In this document: in pieces, positions 1-8,330 of the stretch
Layout of the letters: each line of letters starts with the position of its first letter
Numbering within the stretch: the stretch's first letter is position 1
Source of the DNA: Goniomonas avonlea
Lineage: Eukaryota > Cryptophyceae > Goniomonadida > Goniomonadaceae
Length of the DNA: 13,191 nucleotides
Direction: 5' to 3'
Assembly (NCBI GenBank): GCA_003573635.1
Contig: QUTJ01031593.1
Location: 1 to 13,191, forward strand
Made by a program: the position numbers and the translations under genes
Notes under the pieces: generated by a model
Told to the model about the DNA's origin: nothing
Seen by the model: only the letters and a program-made list of their open reading frames with translations
The model's database searches: none

Positions 1-57
1 CTCGCTCACTCTCGCCCCCCCCAAAAAAGCCATCAATCCCCCGCGCGTTTCCTCTCC

Positions 58-1895
58 ATGTCTCTGCTCATTCCGCCCTCTTCCATTCCACGTCCGCTCC
101 TCTGTCACCGCGTTCCCCCACTCCTCTCCTCCTTCCCATCGCTTCCTCATCACCATCTGACGATGCGTCACAGAGTACTGGACGCTCAGCCACTGGCCAG
201 TGGGTCTGCGCAGGACCGTCGCGGTGTGCTCGCGGTGAGCACAAACATTGCCTCACAGGCGAACCTCGAACCGAAATAGCCTCAAGGAAATCCCGCTCAC
301 GATGTTTCACGCCCTTGTGTTGCCTTGCCCTGTAGTCCGCAGCTTCCTGCAGTGACATTGCGCAGGTGCACCCGCTGCTGAAAACAGAGAGCGAGGAGGA
401 GCGCCCCGATGTCGGCGCCTCTGGCTTCCCCGCTGACTTCGTGACACAGTACGTCCGTCTTGCGCTCCCAGTGTGAGGTTGAGCGTGCGAGTACGGCGCG
501 TTAGCGATCAATCCCATCTGTTGTGAGGCGAGACAATGCTTTCGTCAATGCGAGATGCCAGTTCACTCATTCATCCTCTCACATGAAGTAGGTTCAGCGT
601 GGATGGTGTGCCTTCACACTGTGGTCAATACTTACTAAATTCCACAGGTTTGAACAAGCTGTGCGAGAAAACAGTTATCTCAAGCAGCGTGTCCGCAGCC
701 TCAACGTCTGAACCTCGGAACCAAGGCTGCAGTTGACGCCTCAAGATTGACTGCCGATGAGTGACTGTTGATGACTGACTGCTGACGACTGGCTTGCCAA
801 GGCAGCCATGTTGACGACTGGCTTGCCAAGGCAGCCATGTTGACGACTGGCTTGACAAGGCAGCCATGTTGACGACTGGCTTGACAAGGCAGCCATGTTG
901 CCTTGGCCAGGCTGTCTTGACCAGGCTGTCGTCAACGCGCTGCCTTGACATGGTTGTCTGACCCAAGCCAACCCATTGTCTTGACAAGGTTGTCTTGTTC
1001 ACGTATTGTCCTGACAAGGTTGTCTGACCAAAGCCAACCCGTTGTCTTGACAAGGTTGTCTTGTTCACGTATTGTCCTGACAAGGTGGTCTGACCCAAGC
1101 CAACCCGTTGTCTTGACAAGGTTGTCTTGTTGACGCATTGTCCTGACACAGTTGTCTTGGTAACATATCGCTTGACAAGGCTGGTGCAGTGCTGTCAACC
1201 TTGTCTCGACAAGGTTGGTGCAGCGCCGTCAACTCTGTCAACCTTGTCAAGAATCGCAGACCGTTCGTTGTTGATTTATTATGTCACCATTATCCATAAG
1301 GTCTCTGGCCGGCACCCTGTCAGAGAGTCAGCACTGCAGCTCGTAGGGAACGTGTGTGGCGTGTTGCGTGCGTGTGTTTGGATCTTGAGTGGCCAATGGA
1401 AAAACTTCAAAACTCCTTAATACAATTCAAATCAGCGCTACCGGCTTCGGCTCAGGGTGACAGTGCATGGCGCTAGCTAACTGCGTGTAGCTCCAGTATC
1501 GAGAGACAATGCAGTCCTTACGAGCAGCTTGCTGAGTGTGAGCGAAAACGGTAATGAACAACAGCGAGAGGCGCGCAGCCTGGAGGGCTGAAGACCAACG
1601 AGAGGCAGGACGCATGCAGAGCACAACTCCCGATATGAGGCCATTAACTTCATTCAGGAGAAGCGTAACCTCGTTGAGGACAATGAGGACTTCATGAAGT
1701 AAGAAACCGAAGTTCATTCGTGGTCAATTAGCTGCAACCAAAACATCGAATCCTTCACTGCGCGACACCAGAGAGGTACTCTGGCTCGATTGGAGCACCC
1801 CGGGGGGGACAAGGAAAGGCAAATTCCAGGGGAAGGATGTCTGCGACCCCACGGTGTCTCAGGGAACCTTGTTGACCCGAACCACAAAACAATAG
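58..1895 (+). CDS. Coiled-coil-like protein, function unknown (multi-exon; middle unresolved)
   Basis: I do not recognise this protein. Exons that fit by splice site and phase are 58 or 163 to 234, 366-448, 648-705, then about 1497-1550, 1609-1698 and 1772-1895. The junctions 234/366 (phase 0), 448/648, 1550/1609 and 1698/1772 (phase 2) agree, and the 448/648 intron has a TACTAA-like branch site. The pieces are charged and helical: VRENSYLKQRVRSLN at the end of exon 3, then YEQLAECERKR and INFIQEKRNLVEDNEDFMK, which suggests a coiled coil. The link from 705 to 1497 does not match in phase, so a small exon between them is missing; a helix-like stretch near 1390-1445 is a candidate. The start is uncertain: ATG at 58 lies in a pyrimidine-rich tract that could instead be UTR or intron, and ATG at 163 is in the same frame. 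The stop could also be the TAA at 1700 if the last intron is not removed. AATAAA follows at 1911. Confidence 0.45.
784..899. repeat. 29-bp minisatellite, four copies
   Basis: Four consecutive 29-bp units, nearly identical, differ mainly at one C/A position in CTTG(C/A)CAAGG. They lie inside the large intron of the coiled-coil gene, just after the exon ending near 705. The CTTGACAAGG core recurs in the next array, so the two are probably related expansions. Confidence 0.9.
943..1160. repeat. 66-bp minisatellite, about three copies
   Basis: Units begin at about 943, 1010, 1076 and 1142 (the last partial), each with a CCTGACAAGG and a CTTGACAAGG element plus a shared GCCAACCC segment. Because the unit length is a multiple of three, several frames stay open on both strands. 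The resulting low-complexity peptides are an artefact of the repeat and not a gene. Confidence 0.88.
1196..1217. repeat. 22-nt inverted repeat (hairpin)
   Basis: Ten-base arms CAACCTTGTC and GACAAGGTTG flank a 2-nt centre. The arm matches the GACAAGG core of the adjacent minisatellites, so the intron carries many copies of this core in both orientations. It could fold in RNA or extrude in DNA. No function is shown. Confidence 0.75.
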
Positions 1896-1910
1896 ATAAT
1901 AGTGCACAAG

Positions 1911-1916
1911 AATAAA
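1911..1916 (+). terminator. AATAAA polyadenylation signal
   Basis: A canonical AATAAA lies 15 nt after the TAG at 1893-1895. It supports a plus-strand gene ending here. The convergent minus-strand gene ends at 2063, so the intergenic space is under 170 bp. Confidence 0.55.
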
Positions 1917-2062
1917 TGCCCGCGTCAGTCCTCACACTCACACGACGCATTTTGGCACTCACACAAAGTTGCGGCTGCTTCTGATACTCAAAGGATCAGC
2001 TCCAAAAACCCCTCGCTCCTCACAAGCTCGGCGCTTCCTCAAAGGCTCGGCAGGCTCGCTCC

Positions 2063-3308
2063 TCAGACGCTGAGCCTCCTCTTTGCCCCTCGCTTCCTGT
2101 CGAGTGACTTGCGGGACCTTCGCCGCTGGGTGCTCTTGTCCGCTGCCGTGTCTGCCGCTGCCTGGTTCTCCTTCTCGCAGGGTATTTGCACTCGCACGTG
2201 CTTGAAGTTTGGCTGTCGCAACTGGCATGAGTAAAGTTTTAGAGCACTTGGTTCTGACTTCAGAGTACCAGCACAGTTGTGATGCTAGTTGTGATGTGCG
2301 GGCAAGTCGATGTTTCTCACATCAAAGAGAATTTGGTTGCTTCAAGGTGTTTGTTGTGGTGAGCTGCCGACGATCTCGGCAGCCGAGCACTTACCATGGC
2401 ATCCGGACCTTCCTCAGGACACTGCTCCAGCAATAGCACAATAGTTTGGCTATTGCACATCAGGGTTTGAGAAGGATTGTCGCTCCCCCGAAGGACCAGT
2501 ACGTCGTACCAGATCTTGCCTTTGCTGTCGTCTGCAAACGAGTCAGGGTTGTTTCGCATTCACAAGTTGCGAAGTTACCGGGGCTGTCACACACCGAGCC
2601 CAGGAAGCGTGCCACTAGATTGCGCAACTGATTGTTTAAAAGAGTGTCGGCTCGCTCCTGTGTGGACGGTCAGTCCAGAATAGTGATTAGCTTTTTTGAT
2701 CCCCACATTCTCTGCTGCCGTGATCGTGGTGCCGGTCCCGTGGTTACGGAGCCAGCTGGATCTCAAACTAGCAGGCCACGCGGATGCCTGGCATGTCGGT
2801 GCCATTTTTCTTGCCTGCGCATGGTCAGTTCTATTGTGAACGAATCCTCGTGGCAGACCAGGGCTTTGTTCACTCCATGCCGATGAAGCAGCTTCATGAC
2901 ATCATGTAGAAGATGTTTGTTCACGACTTCACGCAAATGGTCCGTATTCATACTGCTCACGGTTGGCAGTCGGTTGATCAGCGCTTCAGCTTGCTGTTCA
3001 GCAGTCACTGGATCGCTGTTCCCCATTTTCGTTTTGAACCATTGCACTGGAGATGAAAACAACCGATGACGCTCCGAGACATTTCGTGGTGTCAAGACGC
3101 TCTCTGACGAGATTCGCGCCATCCTTTTTACTTTTGTGTCTTGGGCGCAAGGTGAGCCGTTGTGTGCCGTCCGCGCAGCTTTGTTCGGCCGGGCTGCCAT
3201 CTCGTCGATTTTCGATTCCAAGATCAACGACCTTTTTGGCCTTTTTAACGGTAGCCCTTGGTCGGGAACCGTGCGGTTGGCCAGTAGGGTCTGTCGTCTG
3301 TAGTTCAT
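2063..3308 (-). CDS. Basic, probably nuclear protein, function unknown
   Basis: Exons on the minus strand run 3308 to 2874 (or 2859), 2657-2591, 2531-2395 and 2212-2063. The intron 2590-2532 is 59 nt with a CTGAC branch site, and the donor after 2395 is a near-perfect GTAAGT. All phases agree, giving 262 aa, or 267 with the alternative exon 1 donor. The start is the ATG at 3308, the first true ATG of the open frame. Visible traits are a basic KRPKR patch near residue 27, a Ser/Pro-rich stretch (TPR, SSP) around residues 75-90 and a helical middle. A compact segment (GKIWYDVLVLRGSD) precedes a lysine/arginine-rich C-terminus (QRRRSRKSLDRKRGAKRR). The two basic clusters look like nuclear localisation signals. 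I recognise no domain. The gene is divergent from the 7TM gene and convergent with the coiled-coil gene. Confidence 0.6.
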
Positions 3309-3316
3309 TATAAATA
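3309..3316 (+). promoter_or_regulatory. TATA-box-like TATAAATA
   Basis: TATAAATA lies 166 bp upstream of the 7TM start codon, so transcription would begin near 3340 with a 5' leader of about 140 nt. It directly abuts the ATG (3308) of the divergent minus-strand gene. Leaders of the two genes would therefore overlap or share one compact bidirectional promoter. This is inferred from sequence only. Confidence 0.45.
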
Positions 3317-3481
3317 CAGATTGAAACCAGAACAATCTATTGGTTTCATTAATATTATTACTATTAATAGATAGGAAGGGTCTGTCAAAATTTCAAAGCA
3401 AGCTCTCCCGAACCGTCCTCCCGACTTGTCCAAGTCACTCTTTTCAACACTTGTGCTGCAGCCGGCTGGTGCCGTTCCGAC

Positions 3482-5927
3482 ATGACGGAACCAAGCCTGT
3501 TGTGGTCGTGTATGCATGGCGACCCCAACGGTGAATGCTACCATCTTACAAAGTAAGGCTTCTTTTATTGCTGGCGTCAACTCAGGTTGTTTTCGCAGGC
3601 ACCTGACTGTGGGGATTCTCGCATTGTTCACTGGACTCCTCGCGCTCGTGCTCCTGATCAGAATCCGCCGGCAGTGCCCAACAGAGGTTCGGTCGTGCCG
3701 TGTAATTGTGCTCATCATGGCGGTACTTCAGTGCTCGATTTTGGCAGTGACTGGGATCATTTTCGTCTTCTGGGTGGACGCTTCTCACTCATTGTTTGGG
3801 ACGTTCGACTCGCTTGCCAAGTTCCTCCTCCAGTCTCAGATTTTGGTCATCTCCTATTTTTTTGTCCATCTCGCAATGCGTTATACGAAAAAGGAACTCA
3901 TGTTCGCACGGTATGCTCCTCATGGTGACGACTCGTACCTGACGCTTTTCTCGCAGAGTGGTTCGCCCAGGCTTCCTCGTGCTCGGTCTGGTTCTGGCAG
4001 CAATTCTGGTTTTTGGATTTGTCGAGCGCACATCATCATTAAAAGTAGATCTGGTTTGTGGAGGTGCTTTGTGCTGTGGATGCGGATGGACTCTGACTTG
4101 AACGCAGACCCCATCTGGCTCCTCTACGATGTATTTGGTGTGACTGTCACAGGCCTTTTTTTTATCGCAGGCCTGTTCATCAGCAGGTTTGTGCTAAGCC
4201 TTTTATCTGTGTAGCATTCGAATCAATTCTCGGCTTGCAGGAAACTTAATCGTGTTGTCAAGACCAAACCGCTCAGGGTCCAGAAGAAACGCCAAATGTG
4301 GTGCGTATTTTGGTCCCATTTTTCCAGAACTTCGCCCTGTCCTGGGGTGTGGGGGATGCTTTTGTCACAGAGGTGCGATACATCCCCAAACAGTTAACAT
4401 GCTGGTGACAGGACTCTGCTCGTGGGCAATTTGATGTCCTGTCTTTTGACTCTGATCTTCGACGCCACTGTCTGGGCCAACGCATCTCTCTGCCGCCATG
4501 TCATCGACGTGAGTCTATGATAACCATGTCGCGTTGTTAACCTCGTCTCTGCAGGACAACCTGGTTCCATTAGTTATTTTCCAACGTGTTATTGGGCAGC
4601 TCCCCTCCGTCTGGGTTTCCATCGTTGTGTTTTGGACGTGGCATCGAGCAGACGCAAGGCCCCAACAGCAGCACCTTCCCCCTTCTGGCCGCTCACGAGT
4701 TCCTTCAGGTATCTCACGATTCCCTGGACGTATTATGCTTGATCACTTCTCTTGTTGAACACCTCAAGATGTTGATGCATCCAGCAATGCGGTATGGTGT
4801 GGTTTCATAGGCAATATCAGAGGCTGGTCCTGACATCGACACTGGCGTTGCCACTTCCACCGGCGCCAAGACTTCTAGAAACCGAGGAGGCCAATATTTG
4901 GCTGGCAGCTGTGTCTTGGTCTGTGGCATTTCAGTGCACTATCCTGAGTTCAAGTTTGACGGTGTGTTGGCAGACACCCCACTGGCGGCCCCACTGCTCT
5001 GCGAACCTGCGATGGACGGAGACGCTGACCCGCGCGATCCCTTTGCTGTTGCCATTGCGCGGTGAGCGAACCTTGTGTGACCGCCCGTTGCCTGCGTGAG
5101 CGAACCTTGTGTGACCGCCCGTTGCCTGCGTGAGCCAACCTTGTGTTACCGCCCGTTGCCTGCGTGAGCCAAGCGAACCTTGTGTGACCGCCGGTTGCCT
5201 GCGTGAGCCAACCTTGTGTGCTGCGTGAGCCAAGCCAACCTTGTGTGACCGCCCGTTGCCTGCCGCAGCTTGCGCACTGTCACTTGTTTAAGCATGCTCT
5301 TTCTCGTTCCTACTGTCCTCGCGGAGTGAGCTTGCTGCGAGCTGGTGGTGCGACTGCGGATGCGGGTGCGGATGGCGAGGGTGAGGGTGAGGAGGATGAG
5401 GAGGGTGAGGAGGGTGAGGGTGAGCGTGAGCGTGAGGGTGAGGGTGAGGAGGGTGCGGAGATGAGGGTGGTGAGGGTGGGGGTGAGGGTGAGGACGGTGA
5501 GGGTGAGGAGGGTGAGGGCGAGGGCGAGGAGGGTGAGGGTGAGAAGGGTGAGGGCGAGGAGGGTGAGGGTGACGTGTCACAGTCATGGCATTGCCGCGTT
5601 TCTTCTTGCCTAACATGTACCGCAGGTCCGGCAGTGGGATGTTGCTCAAGTCACTCATGTGCGTGTTGTTTTATTCTCGCCACCGCCGTCACACACAGGC
5701 CCACACATGTCTGCTGCACTCGCACACGCGTCACTGCTGCACACGCGTCACGGCTGCTCTCTCTCCACGCCGCACTGTTGGGGTCAGCTCTCTCTACACC
5801 TCACTGTGGTCTCCAACACTCGACACGCATCACGATTCGCTACAGCTCCCTGCACTCCGCACTCTCTCTCTCGACACGTGCCACCCAGCCACTCCACACA
5901 TTCGCTACAGCTCTCTGCACACCGCAC

Positions 5928-5973
<46 letters not shown>

Positions 5974-6394
5974 ACACGTCACTGCCGCACAGCCGCTCCA
6001 CACATCACGTTTTGCTACAGCTCTCTCCGCTCCTCTCTTCTCTCTCACTCACTCCCTCCCTCTCCCTCTCCTCTCCCTCTCTCTCTCCCTCTCCCTCTCT
6101 CCCTCCCTCCCTCCCTCTCTGCACACTGAATGGTTCGGCGCCTCAGTGTTTTACTCTCGACACACCGCGGCTTGCTCCCTCTCACTGCTTGCGCTGCTGT
6201 CCCTTGGTCGCATTGCACTTTGTGGCCAGCCTGCCCTCGCCTCCTCCCTCTCCCGCCCCCCGACCACTCACAGTTGCTGCAGGGGCTCAGGCTCACTGGG
6301 CCAGAGTGCCAGCCAACAAAATCTTTCCTCCTCGTCCGGCGTTGCAATGACCCCGCCAACATCGCTGCAGCCCGCCGTCCATAACAATGTTTGA
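3482..6394 (+). CDS. Seven-transmembrane receptor-like protein
   Basis: Eleven exons: 3482-3552, 3599-3910, 3957-4063, 4108-4186, 4241-4372, 4412-4508, 4555-4708, 4821-5061, 5269-5325, 5626-5658 and 6283-6394. Every junction is GT-AG and phase-consistent, and the sum is 1395 nt (464 aa). A short N-terminus with two cysteines precedes hydrophobic segments at about residues 26-46, 59-83, 95-117, 133-150, 166-188, 235-258 and 269-297. A basic loop (RKLNRVVKTKPLRVQKKR) sits between segments 5 and 6, and a tail of about 165 residues ends in a Ser/Thr-rich stretch (SQQNLSSSSG). Segment 3 ends in MRY, loosely like the DRY position of GPCRs. The layout suggests a GPCR-like plasma-membrane receptor with a cytoplasmic tail, but I recognise no family; plant TOM1/THH1-type 7TM proteins are another possibility. 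The ATG at 3516 is less likely because its frame requires the first 46-nt intron to be kept. Exon 5 has a competing frame (see findings). Confidence 0.75.
5062..5262 (+). repeat. 34-bp minisatellite starting at a 5' splice site
   Basis: Five to six units of about 34 bp (one 39, one truncated) begin exactly at intron 8 of the 7TM gene. Each unit starts GTGAGCG or GTGAGCC and continues CAACCTTGTGTGACC. The acceptor at 5268 follows immediately, so the array is almost the whole 207-nt intron. Confidence 0.9.
5371..5571 (+). repeat. Degenerate GAGGGT hexanucleotide array
   Basis: This purine-rich, strand-asymmetric array of GAGGGT, GAGGAG and related hexamers fills most of intron 9 (5326-5625). 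It encodes Gly/Glu or Arg/Val strings in all frames, which are repeat artefacts. The runs of GGG at short spacing could form G-quadruplexes in the transcript. Confidence 0.88.
5838..6120 (+). repeat. Pyrimidine-rich intron with (TC)n microsatellite
   Basis: Intron 10 of the 7TM gene (5659-6282) contains about three imperfect copies of a roughly 75-bp unit sharing GCTACAGCTC and CGACACGT. It also has a pure TC run at 5931-5972 and CT/CCT-rich DNA from about 6043 to 6120. The Ser/Leu/His-rich frames across it are low-complexity artefacts. The final exon follows at 6283. Confidence 0.88.
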
Positions 6395-6480
6395 CGCGAC
6401 ACATTGTTGGCCCGTCAAACATTGTTGGCCGAGTCTCGACGCAGCTCCTTCGCAGCGAGCAGGTCCCGCCTCACTTCTCG

Positions 6481-6672
6481 TCACTCAGGCTGACTGAGTC
6501 CACGTCACTCAGGCTGACTGAGTCCACGTCACTCAGGCTGAGTGATTCCACGTCACTCAGGCTGGGTGATTCCACGTCACTCAGGCTGAGTGATTCCACG
6601 TCACTCAGGCTGAGTGATTCCACGTCACTCAGGCTGAGTGATTCCACGTCACTCAGGCTGGGTGATTCCAGC
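6481..6672. repeat. 24-bp tandem repeat, eight copies
   Basis: Eight exact-length 24-bp units begin TCACTCAGGCTG. Later units contain the near-palindrome TCACTCAG-G-CTGAGTGA, and unit junctions create CCACGTCAC (TGACGTGG on the other strand, a bZIP-type core). The unit length keeps a frame open, but there is no ATG start for it. The array lies 87 bp downstream of the 7TM stop codon. Confidence 0.92.
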
Positions 6673-6776
6673 TGGCTGGGCCGACACTGCCGGCCTGTCG
6701 AGGTTGGGTGGCCAGAGTGAGGCGTGGGGCCTCCGCTGACGCCTTTCTCATTTTCATTGATTCGGCTGCCCGTTGT

Positions 6777-6926
6777 GAGGCCTCGGATGTGAAGGCCTTC
6801 TCACTCTCGTCCCCGCTGCTGCTGTGTGACCCTTGTTAGCTCGCCCAGAACAGTTGGGAGGCCTCGGATGTGGAGGGGGGCCTTGGATGTGGAGGCCTTT
6901 CACTGTTTGCTGCGTGACCCTTGTTA
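6777..6926. repeat. Diverged tandem duplication
   Basis: Two diverged copies at about 6777-6839 and 6858-6926 share GAGGCCTCGGATGTG at the start and TGACCCTTGTTAG at the end. The second copy contains an inserted extra GGATGTGGAGG block. No coding role could be supported. Confidence 0.75.
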
Positions 6927-7238
6927 GGTCGAGCCCCTTGCCTCGAGGCGTCGCCCCGAGCCTGGTTGCTCTGCACTTTAATTTTAGAGGAACCGACGGT
7001 CTTATTGTACATGTCACGACCAAAGGTGTTCTCAGCGAATGAATGCGCTACTTACTGTGTGCCATACCGACCGCCCCGAAGAGCGACGATGTGAAATGAC
7101 GGCGTGACCTTGACGAGGAAGGCGCGCACGCACTCACCCGACCAATTACACGCAGCGTGATGTCTTTGTCGCCTCGACCTCTCCACAGACGTTTCCTCCT
7201 CACCGTTCCCGCTACACCCGCTTCACTTTGTCCGAGCT

Positions 7239-7345
7239 CGAGTTGACCCCTAATTGCGCAACCTGAGAGAACACCAGCCAGCTCGAGAGTGTTATAATAG
7301 AGTTGACCCTGCGCAATGACCTGGGAGAACACAACTCGAGAGCTA
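7239..7345. repeat. Diverged tandem duplication around CTCGAGAG
   Basis: Two copies of a roughly 45-50-bp segment run from GAGTTGACCC through GAGAACAC to CTCGAGAG, separated by a short AT-rich TGTTATAATA. They appear to be an old local duplication with no supported gene. Confidence 0.7.
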
Positions 7346-7454
7346 CTAGGCTAAGTAAAATAACAATCGCGGGCAGTGACCCTGACGCACACACAACACA
7401 CCCGCAACTCGACCTAGCTCACGCGTGCAACATGCACGCGCGCGCGCGCCGCGT

Positions 7455-7545
7455 ATCTGAGTCACCAACGGACTCCTCTCTGAGTCGCCACCGGACTCCT
7501 ATCTGAGTCACCAACGGACTCCTCTCTGAGTCGCCACCGGACTCC
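7455..7545. repeat. 46-bp duplication (four 23-bp units) with TGAGTCA
   Basis: Copies at 7455-7500 and 7501-7545 each consist of two 23-bp halves. TGAGTCA, the consensus AP-1/Gcn4 bZIP site, occurs at 7458-7464 and 7504-7510; the sister halves carry TGAGTCG. The array ends about 25 bp before the ATG of the tentative gene at 7571, so it could act as a promoter element. That role is inference. Confidence 0.8.
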
Positions 7546-7570
7546 AGTTGCGCCACGGGGGTTCCAAGAC

Positions 7571-8163
7571 ATGTACGCCATGACGCCTACGAGCACACTG
7601 GCAATTGACGGGCTCCAGAGCAACGGTTGCACAATTGGCGGCTCCGGCAGTCAACGGCTGCCACGGTGTCGATCTAGTGCGCCGGAGCTTGTCAACACGA
7701 CGGTTGCAGCCTGGAAAATTGCTGCTGCAATCAATTGTTCAGACGGCCGGACCGTCGGACAGTGGAGTGGCTCGGTAACGGGAGATCTAGGTGCCATGCG
7801 AAGACTCTGAACGTCTGGCATCGCAAAGGGACTCGGAGGCTGGCCGAGGCTCAGAGCAAGCAAGTCGGGGGCAAAATGCAAAACAGAGACAAAGAGTAGT
7901 GGCGACCCCATATGGTGTGACAGACTTTCATTCAAAAGGCAGCCACCCCTGCACAAGCTTCCCTGCCGTTTTTTACTCGGCGCTCCAGGACGTGTTTGCG
8001 TGGGACAAGGGTTGCGGAGTGGGTGAGATCCCTCAAACTTGGAGACAAAGTTGTCACTCGACCGAGTCCATTAGTTGGCGGGCAGCCTGCAGCTCTGCGA
8101 CGCACACCAGAGTCAGTTGTCTTGGTCAGCGCTGCAACGCACACTAGCTCGTCAGTTGCCTGA
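7571..8163 (+). CDS. Tentative small basic protein, function unknown
   Basis: Three exons fit: 7571-7665, 7710-7895 and 7989-8163, with introns of 44 and 93 nt, both phase 2, giving 151 aa. The second acceptor follows a strong pyrimidine tract (GTTTTTTACTC...CCAG). The middle has a cysteine triplet (LENCCCNQLFRRPDRR) and a basic helix (VWHRKGTRRLAEAQSKQ). The C-terminal part reads EWVRSLKLGDKVVTRPS and ends Ser/Thr/Val-rich. I recognise no family. Support is limited to phase agreement and protein-like composition. ATG 7571 opens the frame, but an upstream exon is possible. The gene would be convergent with COMMD4, its stop lying 131 bp from the COMMD4 stop. Confidence 0.37.
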
Positions 8164-8235
8164 GGGAGTGGGTCTGCGACAAGTGGTCTCATGGCTGTCA
8201 CACTGTGTGACCGGTTCGGTGTTTCTCGACTCTAC

Positions 8236-8330
8236 AGCTATCTCTCAGCACAACAACGTCGGAGTCTCGAGCACCACATTATGCAACTATCTCTCAGCAC
8301 AACGTAGGAGTCTCGAGCTTCACATTATGC
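8236..8330. repeat. 48-bp tandem duplication over the COMMD4 stop
   Basis: Copies at about 8236-8284 and 8285-8330 share CTATCTCTCAGCACAAC and GGAGTCTCGAGC. Copy 2 contains the predicted COMMD4 stop codon (8294-8296) and its last codons, while copy 1 lies in the predicted 3' UTR. Confidence 0.88.

Larger units (their letters stand above)
6395..7570. other. Repeat-rich intergenic region, no gene assigned
   Basis: No confident exon chain was found here. The region holds a direct repeat of CATTGTTGGCCCG (6400-6430), the 24-bp array, two duplicated segments, an alternating CG tract (about 7437-7449) and a 46-bp duplication. Isolated protein-like stretches exist, for example plus strand 6988-7092 after a good acceptor, and minus strand ending at a GTGAGTG donor near 7134. 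I could not connect either to neighbouring exons. Confidence 0.5.

Noticed and set aside
625-1250. Gln/Thr/Arg-rich minus-strand open frames
   Set aside because: They are translations of the CTTGACAAGG minisatellites and overlap each other in several frames.
5203-5613. Open frame encoding Gly/Glu then Arg/Val-rich protein
   Set aside because: It is produced by the GAGGGT hexamer array in intron 9; the flanking exons splice over it with matching phases.
5574-6394. Long Ser/Leu/His-rich open frames of up to 269 codons
   Set aside because: They span CT microsatellites and imperfect repeats. Only the last 112 nt (6283-6394) is supported as an exon of the 7TM gene.
6481-6672. CRISPR-like regular repeats
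   Set aside because: The units are contiguous with no spacers, and the window is clearly eukaryotic.
6391-6720. Repeat protein of SLRLxxST octapeptides
   Set aside because: The 24-bp unit keeps any frame open automatically, the frame has no ATG, and no splice site joins it to a gene.
7048-7332. Minus-strand open frame with a strong GTGAGTG donor near 7134
   Set aside because: No partner exon with compatible phase was found, and part of the frame lies in a duplicated segment; kept only as a note under the intergenic region.
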